A stretch of 64,000 nucleotides of DNA from Aureisphaera sp963669405 (GCA_963669405.2 CAXXHF010000003.1:372001-436000), one strand, 5' to 3'; numbered from the stretch's first letter, positions 51,583 through 60,366 are shown. Notes: generated by a model not told the origin, from the sequence alone. A program made the numbers and translations.

Positions 51583-52134
51583 ATGGCAGCTAAAATTAAA
51601 TGGAACTCTGACCGAATACTCAGTCTCTCAGCTATGATGATTAGCTTTATCACGTTGGTCATATTCATCTACCAAACCAATTTAATGAGTAGGCAAAACC
51701 ATTTGTCTATTTTACCATATTTATCCCTTACCACCTCCAACAGTCCTGTTGATAACCGCTTTAGTTTATCACTGGAAAATCATGGTGTGGGGCCAGCAAT
51801 TATTGAAAGCATTACCATGAAACATCAAGGCGAATCCTATGATTTGGCAGATTTTAATAACGAAGTGTTTACGTTCCTTAAAGCTAAGGTTCCTACATTG
51901 GATAGCATCACGGTCATATCTTATTCCACTTTAGATAAGGGGATGGCCATACCTGTTAATATTTCGTACAGCGTTATGGAAGTCAAGAATTCTCAAAAGG
52001 ACTATTTATTACTGAGAAATAGTTTGAAGAATTTGTTGGACGATGGATTGTCTTTTGAAATCGTTTATAAATCCATTCAAAATGAACGATGGGTAATTTC
52101 AAACAATACTAAAGGACCCGAAAGGTTGGATTAA
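51583..52134 (+). CDS. Hypothetical membrane-anchored protein (insertion target)
   Basis: This 183-residue protein has one membrane helix near the N terminus (LSAMMISFITLVIFIYQTNL) and a C-terminal beta-rich domain (about residues 45-183) with YLSLTTSNSPVDNRFSLSLE; I do not recognise a family. Its last 14 codons (VISNNTKGPERLD and stop) are repeated 2.7 kb downstream at 54770-54814, beyond a convergent 807-residue gene. That gene therefore appears to have been inserted at the end of this one. Confidence 0.75.
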   Translation: MAAKIKWNSDRILSLSAMMISFITLVIFIYQTNLMSRQNHLSILPYLSLTTSNSPVDNRFSLSLENHGVGPAIIESITMKHQGESYDLADFNNEVFTFLKAKVPTLDSITVISYSTLDKGMAIPVNISYSVMEVKNSQKDYLLLRNSLKNLLDDGLSFEIVYKSIQNERWVISNNTKGPERLD

Positions 52135-52136
52135 AA
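52092..52136 (+). repeat. Direct repeat copy 1 (3' end of gene 51583-52134)
   Basis: A 45-base stretch beginning GGTAATTTCAAACAATAC and ending GGTTGGATTAAAA. It matches 54770-54814 at 43 of 45 positions in the same orientation. It encodes the C-terminal VISNNTKGPERLD and stop of the host gene. Confidence 0.95.
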
Positions 52137-52189
52137 AGCTTTAGAAAGGAATTGTTTTTGAATATCGATTTGATATAACCTGAGATGCT

Positions 52190-54613
52190 CTAGGAATTGA
52201 AATAATTACTGCTCTTGCTTAAATAGTCAACTATTTCATTAACCTTTTGTAGAAAACCTGAGGTAAGTTCTCCCTCCTCTTTTTCTAAAACTTTGTATAG
52301 TAGCTCACGGCGCTTGAGCGGGTTTGCAGTGAGTGTAATGATTTTTTGAATGATTGCTTTTAAAATTCCAATTTTCTCTATGGCTTCATCATAGTTAGTC
52401 CATTCTAAAGGATTAAGTCCAAAGTCTTTCCAAATCTCCCATGTTGCTAATTTTGTTCGACATTCTGCTTCAACTAGTACCAATGCACAACTAAGAGATA
52501 AAAGGCTTTTCTGGTCAATACTTAAATCTGGAATTGTGTGTTGGGAAGGATCTAGACGTAAAGCAGTTAAAAGGTTTGTTTGTTCCTGTTTAGTGCCTTT
52601 TGGTAAAAGAAGATATCTGAGATAAGCCGTAGATCTTCTAAACCTCAGAACACGCATAATGTCATATTCTGCAAATTTTAATTTTGGAGATGGAGCTGGA
52701 TGAGCAACAACCAATTTACCTGTTTCAGGATTGAAAGTTAAGACCTTACAGCCAGCTGCCAAATGACGGGATCGTGCAGAATTGTATATAAGGCAGATAT
52801 CTGGGATATCGGTCTGTGTAACAATAATAAGTGTTTTGGTGGAGCTAGAAATATATCCGGACCAACCAGTGCCATCCTCTGCATATCCTCTGGAATCTGC
52901 CCAAGTACAACATACAGATTCAAGATTGCCGGTTTTGTACTTAGTATTAATATGATCGTAAAATTGTTTGGCTTTTGCATACCATGTCAAGCTCAACATT
53001 TTTTGAGTAGAATAGACCCACATTCCACATTCGCCATTTAATGGTTCCGTATCATTGATTTTCTTGATAATAGATTTTGGTTCAGGAAGTTTGGAAAGAT
53101 CACCGTAATCATAAATGGGGTCTGTATGTAAGGTTTCTTCTGTTGGAATAACTTCGGAAGGGCTAATTGCCCAGCCTCTGTTTTTTATATAAGGCAAGGG
53201 GATATGTCCACCAATCAAGTCCATGCCATCGCTTTCTATAAGGCCCATAAGGGGCAGTTCGCTAAGGAGTTTTGAAATAATGGGGAGATCTTCACTATGT
53301 GTAGTTAACAACTCTGTTGAGTTAATGGCTTCCAATCCATGTATTTTTAACGCACCTATTAGTTGATCACTTATACTTGCCCAAGTACAAAGGCTTTTGT
53401 AGATGGATAATGGTTCAGCCCAAGAAGGGGTAAGCTCTGTTATTGAGTTTCGGATACCACCAGATACTTCTAGGAAACACCATCCCCTCGACAGATAACC
53501 TTCGTTATCTGCAAGTACAACCGTGGTGGCATGTTCTTGTATTTTATTTAGCAACTGTAACTCTCGCTCAAAATCTTTCTGCTCCACTTCTGTTCTTGGT
53601 GACTGGTACATAGAAGCATAATCATACCAAATTAACACGTCATCGAAGAAACGGTTAAGCATGTTATTAACCACTTCTGTTCTTTCAATATTTGTGGTTT
53701 TTTGTAGATACTCTTCTTCTGTGGTACAAAGAATTGCGACATCGAAAACTTCCTTTGCCCAATTTGTTATAGGTATTTCGTTTAAGAAGTTAGGATGAAA
53801 CTGTAAAAGGAATTGTTTAATTATCTCAGGAAGGCCAGAACCACTTCGGTTGGTATTTTCCTTCTCAATAATACAAGAAACGAGTGAAAGCTCCAGTCCA
53901 ACTTTCAGTGCTTTTAATTGACGATCTGTTGGATCTGGTTCTAATAGGTCTTCCCAACGATGTGAGATGAATAAGAGCAACTTCCCTTTTTTTGCATCTA
54001 TTAGGTGTTGTGGGGGAATATCTTGTCGTCTTGGAATTCTTTTCCATGTAAGCAAAGTACTCCAACTAATCCATTTCCCTTGCCCTCCGCTAAATAAGTT
54101 AGCACGCTTTTCGGGACGTTGCCCTTCCCTAATCCCAAATCCAGTTTTTACGTAATAGTTACCAGATTTAATTAGGGTTCGTGACATTCCATATTTGCCA
54201 TAAATACCATTCTTATTCTCATGCGGTATGTTTGCAAATGGATGTATATTTGGATCATTCTGTCCATTGAATTTTTTTTCAAGCGATAATGCAAACCCTT
54301 TAGCTACCCAAGGTTGTGCTCGATTGAAATCATTACTTCTCCTTGTACTGTAAATTGCAAGTTCTCTAGAAGCAAGGTCATCTTTTGAAATTTGTTGGAT
54401 TCTAAGTGCAGCATCACTCGCAGTCCAGAAGTCAGGGTCTTTATCAACACCCATAAGACTACTTAGTGACTCGATAGAATATTTTGTTTTTTCTTCAGAA
54501 TCAGTTGTCCAGTGAGGAGGGAGGCAATAGAACTCGGTATAACCTTCTGGGTTTGTATGTTTGTCAACCTTCCATTTGTGGTAATTAAAATGATTGGATT
54601 CTTCCATATACAA
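52190..54613 (-). CDS. Large soluble protein with TIR/HET-like signature, probable inserted cassette
   Basis: This 807-residue protein has no signal or membrane segment. Residues 212-235 read LLLFISHRWEDLLEPDPTDR, residues 328-337 WYDYASMYQ, and residues 373-383 YLSRGWCFLEV. This order of SHxW, WxDY-S-x-x-Q and RxWCxxE is what I know from TIR/heterokaryon-incompatibility-like signalling domains of fungi, plants and protists. The first 200 residues and the last 420 do not match anything I recognise; the end is helical. It is convergent to a small membrane protein gene and flanked by a 45-base direct repeat of that gene's 3' end. A role in conflict or cell-death signalling is inference. Confidence 0.75.
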   Translation of the reverse strand: MYMEESNHFNYHKWKVDKHTNPEGYTEFYCLPPHWTTDSEEKTKYSIESLSSLMGVDKDPDFWTASDAALRIQQISKDDLASRELAIYSTRRSNDFNRAQPWVAKGFALSLEKKFNGQNDPNIHPFANIPHENKNGIYGKYGMSRTLIKSGNYYVKTGFGIREGQRPEKRANLFSGGQGKWISWSTLLTWKRIPRRQDIPPQHLIDAKKGKLLLFISHRWEDLLEPDPTDRQLKALKVGLELSLVSCIIEKENTNRSGSGLPEIIKQFLLQFHPNFLNEIPITNWAKEVFDVAILCTTEEEYLQKTTNIERTEVVNNMLNRFFDDVLIWYDYASMYQSPRTEVEQKDFERELQLLNKIQEHATTVVLADNEGYLSRGWCFLEVSGGIRNSITELTPSWAEPLSIYKSLCTWASISDQLIGALKIHGLEAINSTELLTTHSEDLPIISKLLSELPLMGLIESDGMDLIGGHIPLPYIKNRGWAISPSEVIPTEETLHTDPIYDYGDLSKLPEPKSIIKKINDTEPLNGECGMWVYSTQKMLSLTWYAKAKQFYDHINTKYKTGNLESVCCTWADSRGYAEDGTGWSGYISSSTKTLIIVTQTDIPDICLIYNSARSRHLAAGCKVLTFNPETGKLVVAHPAPSPKLKFAEYDIMRVLRFRRSTAYLRYLLLPKGTKQEQTNLLTALRLDPSQHTIPDLSIDQKSLLSLSCALVLVEAECRTKLATWEIWKDFGLNPLEWTNYDEAIEKIGILKAIIQKIITLTANPLKRRELLYKVLEKEEGELTSGFLQKVNEIVDYLSKSSNYFNS

Positions 54614-54769
54614 TTCATTTTGGCGGTTGGGTCTGTGCTTGCTAATTGAGCTAACTACACAAATATATAGAATAAATACTGCATTAATTTACCATAAAAA
54701 AGCTTTGATTGACTATAAAATAAATTGGGAGATCTATTCAATACCGTAAGCATCTATCAAATTCATAGA

Positions 54770-54814
54770 GGTAATTTCAAACAATACGAAAGGACCCGAA
54801 AGGTTGGACTAAAA
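54770..54814 (+). repeat. Direct repeat copy 2 (orphan 3' end fragment)
   Basis: This 45-base copy differs from 52092-52136 at two bases and again encodes VISNNTKGPERLD and TAA, but has no upstream gene body; a stop lies a few codons before. It is a relic of the 3' end of gene 51583-52134, placed on the far side of the 807-residue gene. Its last bases overlap the stop codon of the next minus-strand gene. Confidence 0.95.
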
Positions 54815-55573
54815 TTTTTCGAAAACCCCTAATCCAAAAAGGGCAAAATCATACTTCACAGGATCCAAAGGATCTAGTTTTCGCAACGCTGTATCTAGTT
54901 CGATGAGGGCCTTGCCATCATTTTGTTTTCGCTTTAAAAGCCCCAGTTTTCGAGCTACATTGCCTGAATGAACATCTAGGGGGCAGGAGAGTTGTGATGG
55001 TTTTATAGACTTCCAAATGCCAAAATCCACTTGCGTATTATTGGGTCGCACCATCCATCTTAAATACATATTCAATCGTTTGGCGGCACTGTTCTTTAAG
55101 GGATCACTCACATGCTTTTCGGTCCGTTGTTGGTGGGGCAATTCGAAAAAGTCCTTTTTAAATAATGACAAAGCATGCTGTAGTGAGTGTTCTTTGGCAT
55201 GAGATGAAATCACGGTTTCCAATCCGCCTTTGTATTGATAAAGGTGTTGAAGTGCTTGTATGAAGTAGCTAAGGTCTTCGCCATTAAAGGTACGATGCAC
55301 AAAATGGGAGAAGGAGTCAAGATCCCCTTCAGTATGATTCATGATAAAGTCATAAGGAGCATTCTCCATAAGTTCTACAAGGCGGTATCCGTTATTAATA
55401 ATGCTCTTTCGGTTTCCCCAAGCAATGGTTGCAACTAAAAAAGCAATGATCTCTATATCTTCTTTTTTCTTGAATAAGTGAGGAATCTGTATGGGATCTG
55501 TATCTATAAACGATGGGCTGTTGTACAGCACAACTTTTTCGTCTAGAAATTCTTTAAGTTCTTTTGGGTTCAC
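54809..55573 (-). CDS. TIGR02757 family protein
   Basis: This 254-residue protein matches TIGR02757, a family of unknown function in Bacteroidota and some other bacteria. Visible landmarks are the N-terminal ELKEFLDEKVVLYNSPSFID, the core ATIAWGNRKSIINNGYRLVE, and the end region SQLSCPLDVHSGNVARKLGL, which has the look of the helix-hairpin-helix DNA glycosylase fold. It has no membrane segment. It follows the LolD-like gene by three bases and is in the same operon. Its last codons lie next to the repeat copy at 54770-54814. Confidence 0.88.
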   Translation of the reverse strand: MNPKELKEFLDEKVVLYNSPSFIDTDPIQIPHLFKKKEDIEIIAFLVATIAWGNRKSIINNGYRLVELMENAPYDFIMNHTEGDLDSFSHFVHRTFNGEDLSYFIQALQHLYQYKGGLETVISSHAKEHSLQHALSLFKKDFFELPHQQRTEKHVSDPLKNSAAKRLNMYLRWMVRPNNTQVDFGIWKSIKPSQLSCPLDVHSGNVARKLGLLKRKQNDGKALIELDTALRKLDPLDPVKYDFALFGLGVFEKF

Positions 55574-55576
55574 CTC

Positions 55577-56230
55577 TTAAGAAACAATAAGGCCATCTTG
55601 CATGACCAATTTACGATCTGCCATTTCTGCAAGTTCTTCGTTGTGGGTTACAATGACAATGGTGTGTCCAAACTCGTCCCTAAGTTTGAAGAATAGATTA
55701 TGTAGTCGTTCAGCGCTTTCGGTATCTAGATTCCCACTGGGTTCATCGGCAAGAATGACCAAGGGATGGTTCATTAACGCTCGTGCCACAGCAACTCGTT
55801 GTTGTTCTCCTCCCGAAAGTTCATTGGGTTTATGATCCGTTCTATGGTCCAACCCCAAAAAGCTCAATAACTCTTTGGCTCTTTCCTCGGCTTTATCTTT
55901 TGCTGTTTTTTTAATGAATGCAGGAATACAAACATTTTCCAAGGCTGTAAATTCTGGCAATAGTTGGTGGAACTGAAAAATGAAACCCAAATGTTCATTC
56001 CTAAATTTGGCCAGAGCCTTTCTGTTCAATTGAGCTACTTGGATACCATTAATGCTAAGACTTCCTTCTGAAGCAGTATCTAACGTTCCCAAAATTTGCA
56101 ACAAGGTGGTTTTTCCAGCTCCAGATGCTCCTACGATAGAAACGATCTCGCCTTTTTTTATTTCTATATCCACGCCTTTCAGTACATGGAGATCACCATA
56201 ATATTTATGAATGTTCTTTGCAGAGATCAT
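55577..56230 (-). CDS. ABC transporter ATPase, LolD-like
   Basis: This 217-residue ATPase has Walker A GASGAGKTTLLQILGTLD (near 37), signature LSGGEQQRVAVARAL (near 143), Walker B VILADEPSGNLD and the H-loop histidine in IVIVTHNEE. The length and the GNLD motif place it in the MacB/LolD group, which in Bacteroidota usually drives lipoprotein release (LolD). The permease is not next to it. The ATG at 56230 (MISAKNIHKYYG) is preferred over an ATG three codons upstream. It is followed three bases later by the TIGR02757 gene. Confidence 0.9.
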   Translation of the reverse strand: MISAKNIHKYYGDLHVLKGVDIEIKKGEIVSIVGASGAGKTTLLQILGTLDTASEGSLSINGIQVAQLNRKALAKFRNEHLGFIFQFHQLLPEFTALENVCIPAFIKKTAKDKAEERAKELLSFLGLDHRTDHKPNELSGGEQQRVAVARALMNHPLVILADEPSGNLDTESAERLHNLFFKLRDEFGHTIVIVTHNEELAEMADRKLVMQDGLIVS

Positions 56231-56270
56231 ACCTAACAATAATGTGTGAAAATACTACTTTCCGAAGGAT

Positions 56271-58700
56271 CTACAAAGCTGCATTGTCTTTATTGAAGAG
56301 GTATTTTACATTGTTGTAATCTATAAAATATGTTACCCGTAAAGAAACCGTATGCTGTGTGGGTTCATTAAATAGGTTGCTTAAGCTTTCAGTATAGCTT
56401 AGGGTGGACTGTTCATCTTGTTTAAAGATCTGATTTCTGTACAAGAAAGTTGCTTCACTACCTGGAGCAAAACGCCAACGGAAACTAAGATCCAAATTCC
56501 AGATATTGAAGTTTCTATTTGGGTCATTTGCCGTGGTGTCATAATCTGTTACTGACCTACTGCCATCTTCATTTAGTGTCCAAAACACGTCATCGCTGTA
56601 ATCAGCAACACTCCAAAAATTTCTAAAGCGAAGATCGATGGCTTTGTAAGGATCGAAATTATAACTGGCAGTGATTTCGTTTTCCAAACTGGTTATATCT
56701 CTTTGACCAAAGAATATATTTTCATCATTATTATCTATCCAACCAAAGAGGTTGTTTCGCAATGAAAGGTCAGTAGAAAAAATAACAAGGAACTTATCCG
56801 AAAAGCGATATCGTGGTGAAATGTCCATGAAATACTGTATTTGAGGCCCGTCAAATGCTTGACGGTGTCCCACACCAATATCATAAGCAAATTTCTTTCT
56901 GTAGTCTGAAGAACACCACAAACGACCTCCCAAATTCTTGGGAAATTCTACAAACCGACCTGCAACACGCGGTTCAAAATAATCTTTTATTTTGCTATTG
57001 TAGCCCAAAAAGCCACCAAAGGCAAAACGACTTTTAAGTACAAAAAACCAATTGGTATTTATACTGTTTCCAGTTTCTACATTGGGTTTATATAGCCTTC
57101 TGTGTCTTACGGTAACTCCAATGTTATAATTGTTGAAAACCTTGGTAGGCTCAAAGATTTGATACCATGCCCCTGCTACAAAATTGTTGAAATTGTTTCT
57201 AAAGTTAAGTCCAAGATCATTAATGTCAAAGGTTGTATTTGCAAAATCGTGCCCTACACGGTATCGAAACTTCCCTTTTATTTTGAATATATCCAACTCT
57301 GATTGAAATCCAGGTTGCCATCCGTCTGCTCTATGTACATTGCTCATAATGGCCCTCCCTGAGGTTCGGAAATTGTTGCCTTTATCAGCTACATCAAACA
57401 CGAAGGCAGAAGTATTGGCGTCCCTAAAATGCCCGTCTCTTGTTACATTGGTGTTAATGATAGAGATAGAGGAATTCCCATTAAATTGTTGATCCAATAC
57501 AAATATGTTATAATTGGCCAAAGGCTCTACCAAGACATCCCTAACATTCCCTGAAATGGTATCCGTTACCTTGGCATAGGTTTTTTCGGTTACAGCATTA
57601 AAAAAGCCTATTCCCAGTTTGTCTTTGGTTCTTCCTGAAATTTTCAAGGCATTAATCAGGTTTACTTTAGATGGATACTCTGAAACCTCCTCATTCTCCT
57701 CCAAATCCCCCACATCTCCTGATGGGCCATTTCCTACCCGTCTGGAAAAGAAAACACGTCCTTTGTTAAAGAGGTCAATCCCTTCCGTAAAAAATTGGCG
57801 TTGTTCGGAGAAGGTTTGTTCAAAAGGGCCAAGGTTTAACCGTACTTCATCAAAAGCAGCTTGTCCAAAATCTGGAATAAGCGTAGCATCTAACGTAAAA
57901 CTATCACTAAGTCCATATTTAATATCCATTCCGGCTGTAAAATCTGTTTCTGTCTTCCCGTCAAAAGAAGTAACCACACCCTGTGCAAAAGGGAAGAGGG
58001 TAAGGCGTACTGGCGGATCAATGTTGCTAACGCCGGTAACATTACCACTGTATTGTGATTCGGTTCCTTGTGAGTTATCTATAAAGTTCCAGGTATGGGT
58101 TTCATTTTTTGTAACAAGACGGCGGTAAAAGTTAACCCCCCAATCCTGTACATCCACTTCCGGGAAACGAAGTGCGTTATAAGGAATTTTATATTCGGCA
58201 TACCAACCTTTATCATCCTTAGAGACACGGCATTCAAAAACCACATTGTAACTAAAATCGAAATTGTTTTGGGTAGCCAGCGCATCTCCAATGGTACCAG
58301 CGCTGGTCACAAAGAAGTGGGTTTCATTAATCCCGTCATTATAGGTGTTTAATGCAATCGCAAAATGGTCAGCCTGTACAAATACCTCATCGCGTTGTGA
58401 AAATTGGCTCAGAATGCTAGACGGGTCTGGATCAAACATATAAGCGGCAACATAGACAGCTTTATCATCATAGGCCATTTTCACTTCGGTTTTATAGTCA
58501 GCATCTACTGTTCCGTCGTTACCGGGTTGGTACATATTAAAATCACTATAAGCTGGTAATGATTGCCAGACTGCATCGTCTAATTGTCCATCTATTTTAG
58601 GAGGGTTTGCTATTCGTTTGGCTTCCAGTGTCTTCTTATCTTGTGAAAATGTGATGGTCGTTACAAGAAATAACGAAAGAAGAACGAAAAGATATTTCAT
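56271..58700 (-). CDS. DUF5916/CBM9-like outer-membrane protein
   Basis: A signal peptide (MKYLFVLLSLFLVTTITFSQ) precedes a carbohydrate-binding family 9-like domain (IDGQLDDAVWQSLPAYSDFN near 35-190), then a DUF5916 region that appears to be an outer-membrane beta barrel with repeated aromatic strands up to the C terminus. Relatives occur widely in Bacteroidota and Gemmatimonadota; the substrate is unknown, though glycan or peptide handling at the surface is often assumed. It is transcribed alone and ends with a typical aromatic final strand. Confidence 0.87.
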   Translation of the reverse strand: MKYLFVLLSLFLVTTITFSQDKKTLEAKRIANPPKIDGQLDDAVWQSLPAYSDFNMYQPGNDGTVDADYKTEVKMAYDDKAVYVAAYMFDPDPSSILSQFSQRDEVFVQADHFAIALNTYNDGINETHFFVTSAGTIGDALATQNNFDFSYNVVFECRVSKDDKGWYAEYKIPYNALRFPEVDVQDWGVNFYRRLVTKNETHTWNFIDNSQGTESQYSGNVTGVSNIDPPVRLTLFPFAQGVVTSFDGKTETDFTAGMDIKYGLSDSFTLDATLIPDFGQAAFDEVRLNLGPFEQTFSEQRQFFTEGIDLFNKGRVFFSRRVGNGPSGDVGDLEENEEVSEYPSKVNLINALKISGRTKDKLGIGFFNAVTEKTYAKVTDTISGNVRDVLVEPLANYNIFVLDQQFNGNSSISIINTNVTRDGHFRDANTSAFVFDVADKGNNFRTSGRAIMSNVHRADGWQPGFQSELDIFKIKGKFRYRVGHDFANTTFDINDLGLNFRNNFNNFVAGAWYQIFEPTKVFNNYNIGVTVRHRRLYKPNVETGNSINTNWFFVLKSRFAFGGFLGYNSKIKDYFEPRVAGRFVEFPKNLGGRLWCSSDYRKKFAYDIGVGHRQAFDGPQIQYFMDISPRYRFSDKFLVIFSTDLSLRNNLFGWIDNNDENIFFGQRDITSLENEITASYNFDPYKAIDLRFRNFWSVADYSDDVFWTLNEDGSRSVTDYDTTANDPNRNFNIWNLDLSFRWRFAPGSEATFLYRNQIFKQDEQSTLSYTESLSNLFNEPTQHTVSLRVTYFIDYNNVKYLFNKDNAAL

Positions 58701-58817
58701 ATATTGGTAGTAAGCTGTTAGTGAATTTGAAAGTAAAAGTAAAGGACTCTCAAGAGGCGCGATATTAATGAAAAGTTAAATACACAGGAGAATGTTAAAT
58801 CCGAGATATTTTAACAT

Positions 58818-58825
58818 TAACTTTG
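58818..58825 (+). promoter_or_regulatory. -7 promoter box of msrA-folE (TAACTTTG)
   Basis: TAACTTTG matches TAnnTTTG exactly and ends ten bases before the msrA ATG, giving a very short leader. Confidence 0.7.
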
Positions 58826-58835
58826 GATAATCTTC

Positions 58836-59378
58836 ATGAAAAAGACAGAACAAATTGTATTCGCAGGCGGGTGTTTTTGGTGCACCGAAGCCGTTTTCCA
58901 AATAATTGAAGGAGTAGAAGAAGTTGTTTCCGGGTATACTGGAGGAACAATTAAGAACCCAGCATATCGAGAAGTATGCTCGGGTAGAACAGGTCATGCC
59001 GAAGGCATTTTAATTACCTTTAACCCAGATTTGGTAAGTTCTCAAACTTTATTGGAAGTGTTTTTTGCAACACACGATCCCACAACAATGAACCGACAAG
59101 GGAATGATGTGGGAACACAGTACCGAAGTGAGATTTTTTACACTACAGAATTACAGAAAAAGGCAGCTGAGGATTTTATAGCTTTGCTAACAAGCAATAA
59201 GGTGTATAAAGACCCCATTGTGACGCAGGTAACACCTTTGGATGTTTTTTACAAAGCCGAAGAAGATCATCAAAATTATTACAACGATAATTCACAACAA
59301 CCGTACTGTAGTTTTATAATTACTCCAAAAGTTGAGAAGATTAAAAAATATTATTCAGAAAAATTAAAAACGAATTAA
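58836..59378 (+). CDS. msrA: Peptide-methionine (S)-S-oxide reductase MsrA
   Basis: This 180-residue enzyme reduces methionine-S-sulfoxide in proteins using thioredoxin. The signature IVFAGGCFWCTEAVFQ with the catalytic cysteine (GCFW, near residue 14), then GVEEVVSGYTGGTIKNPAYR, and the C-terminal EDHQNYY are all present. It is the cytoplasmic form (no signal peptide), and its stop overlaps the start of folE by one base (TAATG), so both are cotranscribed, a link that I recall as common in flavobacteria. A perfect -7 box is near the start. Confidence 0.97.
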   Translation: MKKTEQIVFAGGCFWCTEAVFQIIEGVEEVVSGYTGGTIKNPAYREVCSGRTGHAEGILITFNPDLVSSQTLLEVFFATHDPTTMNRQGNDVGTQYRSEIFYTTELQKKAAEDFIALLTSNKVYKDPIVTQVTPLDVFYKAEEDHQNYYNDNSQQPYCSFIITPKVEKIKKYYSEKLKTN

Positions 59379-59977
59379 TGGGATCATATCGTTTCTTTGA
59401 AGAATACACAGAAAAGGTTACCGATAACCTGAAAGATAATTATTCAGAAATTTTAAAAGGAGTAGGAGAGGATGTAGAACGGGAAGGTATTGTAAAGACA
59501 CCAGAACGTGCTGCCAAGGCTATTCAGTTTCTTACATCTGGACATTGCCAAGATCCTGCCGCCATACTTAAAGGTGCTATGTTTGCTGAAGACTATAATG
59601 ATATGGTTATTGTTAAGGATATAGAACTCTATTCCTTATGTGAACATCACATTCTACCATTCTTTGGGAAAGCACACATAGCGTATATTCCTGATGGATA
59701 TATTGTAGGGTTGAGTAAGATCCCTAGGGTTGTAGATGTCTTTGCTAGACGCCTGCAAGTTCAGGAACGATTAACCCATGACATACTAGAATGCATTAAC
59801 GATACGTTAAAACCTAAGGGAGTGGCAGTTGTTATTGAAGCTTCCCATATGTGTATGATGATGCGTGGAGTACAAAAGCAGAATAGTGTAACCACTACTT
59901 CTGGATTTAGAGGGCAGTTTGAGAAGATTGAAACCCGAAATGAATTCTTGAAATTGATCAGTACAGACTTGTCCTAA
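59378..59977 (+). CDS. folE: GTP cyclohydrolase I
   Basis: FolE opens the imidazole ring of GTP to give dihydroneopterin triphosphate, first step of folate synthesis. Zinc ligands are visible as the cysteine and histidine in LCEHHILPFFGKAHIAYIP (near residues 88-106) and the later cysteine in EASHMCMMMRGVQKQ (near 160). Conserved active-site text IVGLSKIPRVVDVFARRLQV, QERLT and TTTSGFRGQF is intact, and 199 residues is a normal length. Translation is coupled to msrA. Confidence 0.97.
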   Translation: MGSYRFFEEYTEKVTDNLKDNYSEILKGVGEDVEREGIVKTPERAAKAIQFLTSGHCQDPAAILKGAMFAEDYNDMVIVKDIELYSLCEHHILPFFGKAHIAYIPDGYIVGLSKIPRVVDVFARRLQVQERLTHDILECINDTLKPKGVAVVIEASHMCMMMRGVQKQNSVTTTSGFRGQFEKIETRNEFLKLISTDLS

Positions 59978-59981
59978 AATT

Positions 59982-59997
59982 TGGCAAGCTTCTTGCT
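59982..59997 (+). promoter_or_regulatory. Possible sigma-54-like promoter before 60031
   Basis: TGGCAAGCTTCTTGCT fits TGGCAYG-N4-TTGCW with one mismatch in the -24 element and correct spacing. It starts five bases after folE and lies 33 bases before the small membrane protein gene. GCAAGcttCTTGC within it is also a short palindrome, so a hairpin is an alternative. Confidence 0.4.
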
Positions 59998-60030
59998 TAG
60001 TATGTAACGGACCAAAAACCAGCTTACAAG

Positions 60031-60336
60031 ATGAAAAAAGAAAAATATAAATTATTGCGAAAAGGGATTCTTTACGATTTAGTGGGAGCCGCAACTATCT
60101 TTGTTCCAGTAGTAGGACCATTTTTAGATATCCTCTGGGCCCCATTTGCCGCAAAGAAAATGAGTGAGATGTATGAAGGAAATACTGGTAAGATTGCTTC
60201 GGTAATTGTATTCCTAGAAGAGATTCTCCCTTTTACCGATTTCATTCCAACATTTACCCTTATGTGGTTATACACGTTTGTGTTAGCAAAAACAGATAAA
60301 CCTGTACAAACCATTGAAGTTGAAATAAACGAATAA
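60031..60336 (+). CDS. Small membrane protein of unknown function
   Basis: This 101-residue protein starts MKKEKYKLLRKGILYDLVGA and has two membrane segments (about residues 15-40 and 52-88) around a short loop (KKMSEMYEGNTGKIASVIVF). The pattern of small-residue helices and the ending QTIEVEINE match many uncharacterised flavobacterial proteins. A sigma-54-like site lies upstream, and a strong terminator lies right after the stop codon. No named family is recognised. Confidence 0.78.
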   Translation: MKKEKYKLLRKGILYDLVGAATIFVPVVGPFLDILWAPFAAKKMSEMYEGNTGKIASVIVFLEEILPFTDFIPTFTLMWLYTFVLAKTDKPVQTIEVEINE

Positions 60337-60337
60337 A

Positions 60338-60366
60338 AAAAAGCCCCGAACTCCGGGGCTTTTTCT
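60338..60366 (+). terminator. Rho-independent terminator
   Basis: The stem AAGCCCCG / CGGGGCTT with a 5-nt loop is followed by TTTTCTTT and begins within a few bases of the stop codon. Confidence 0.93.
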
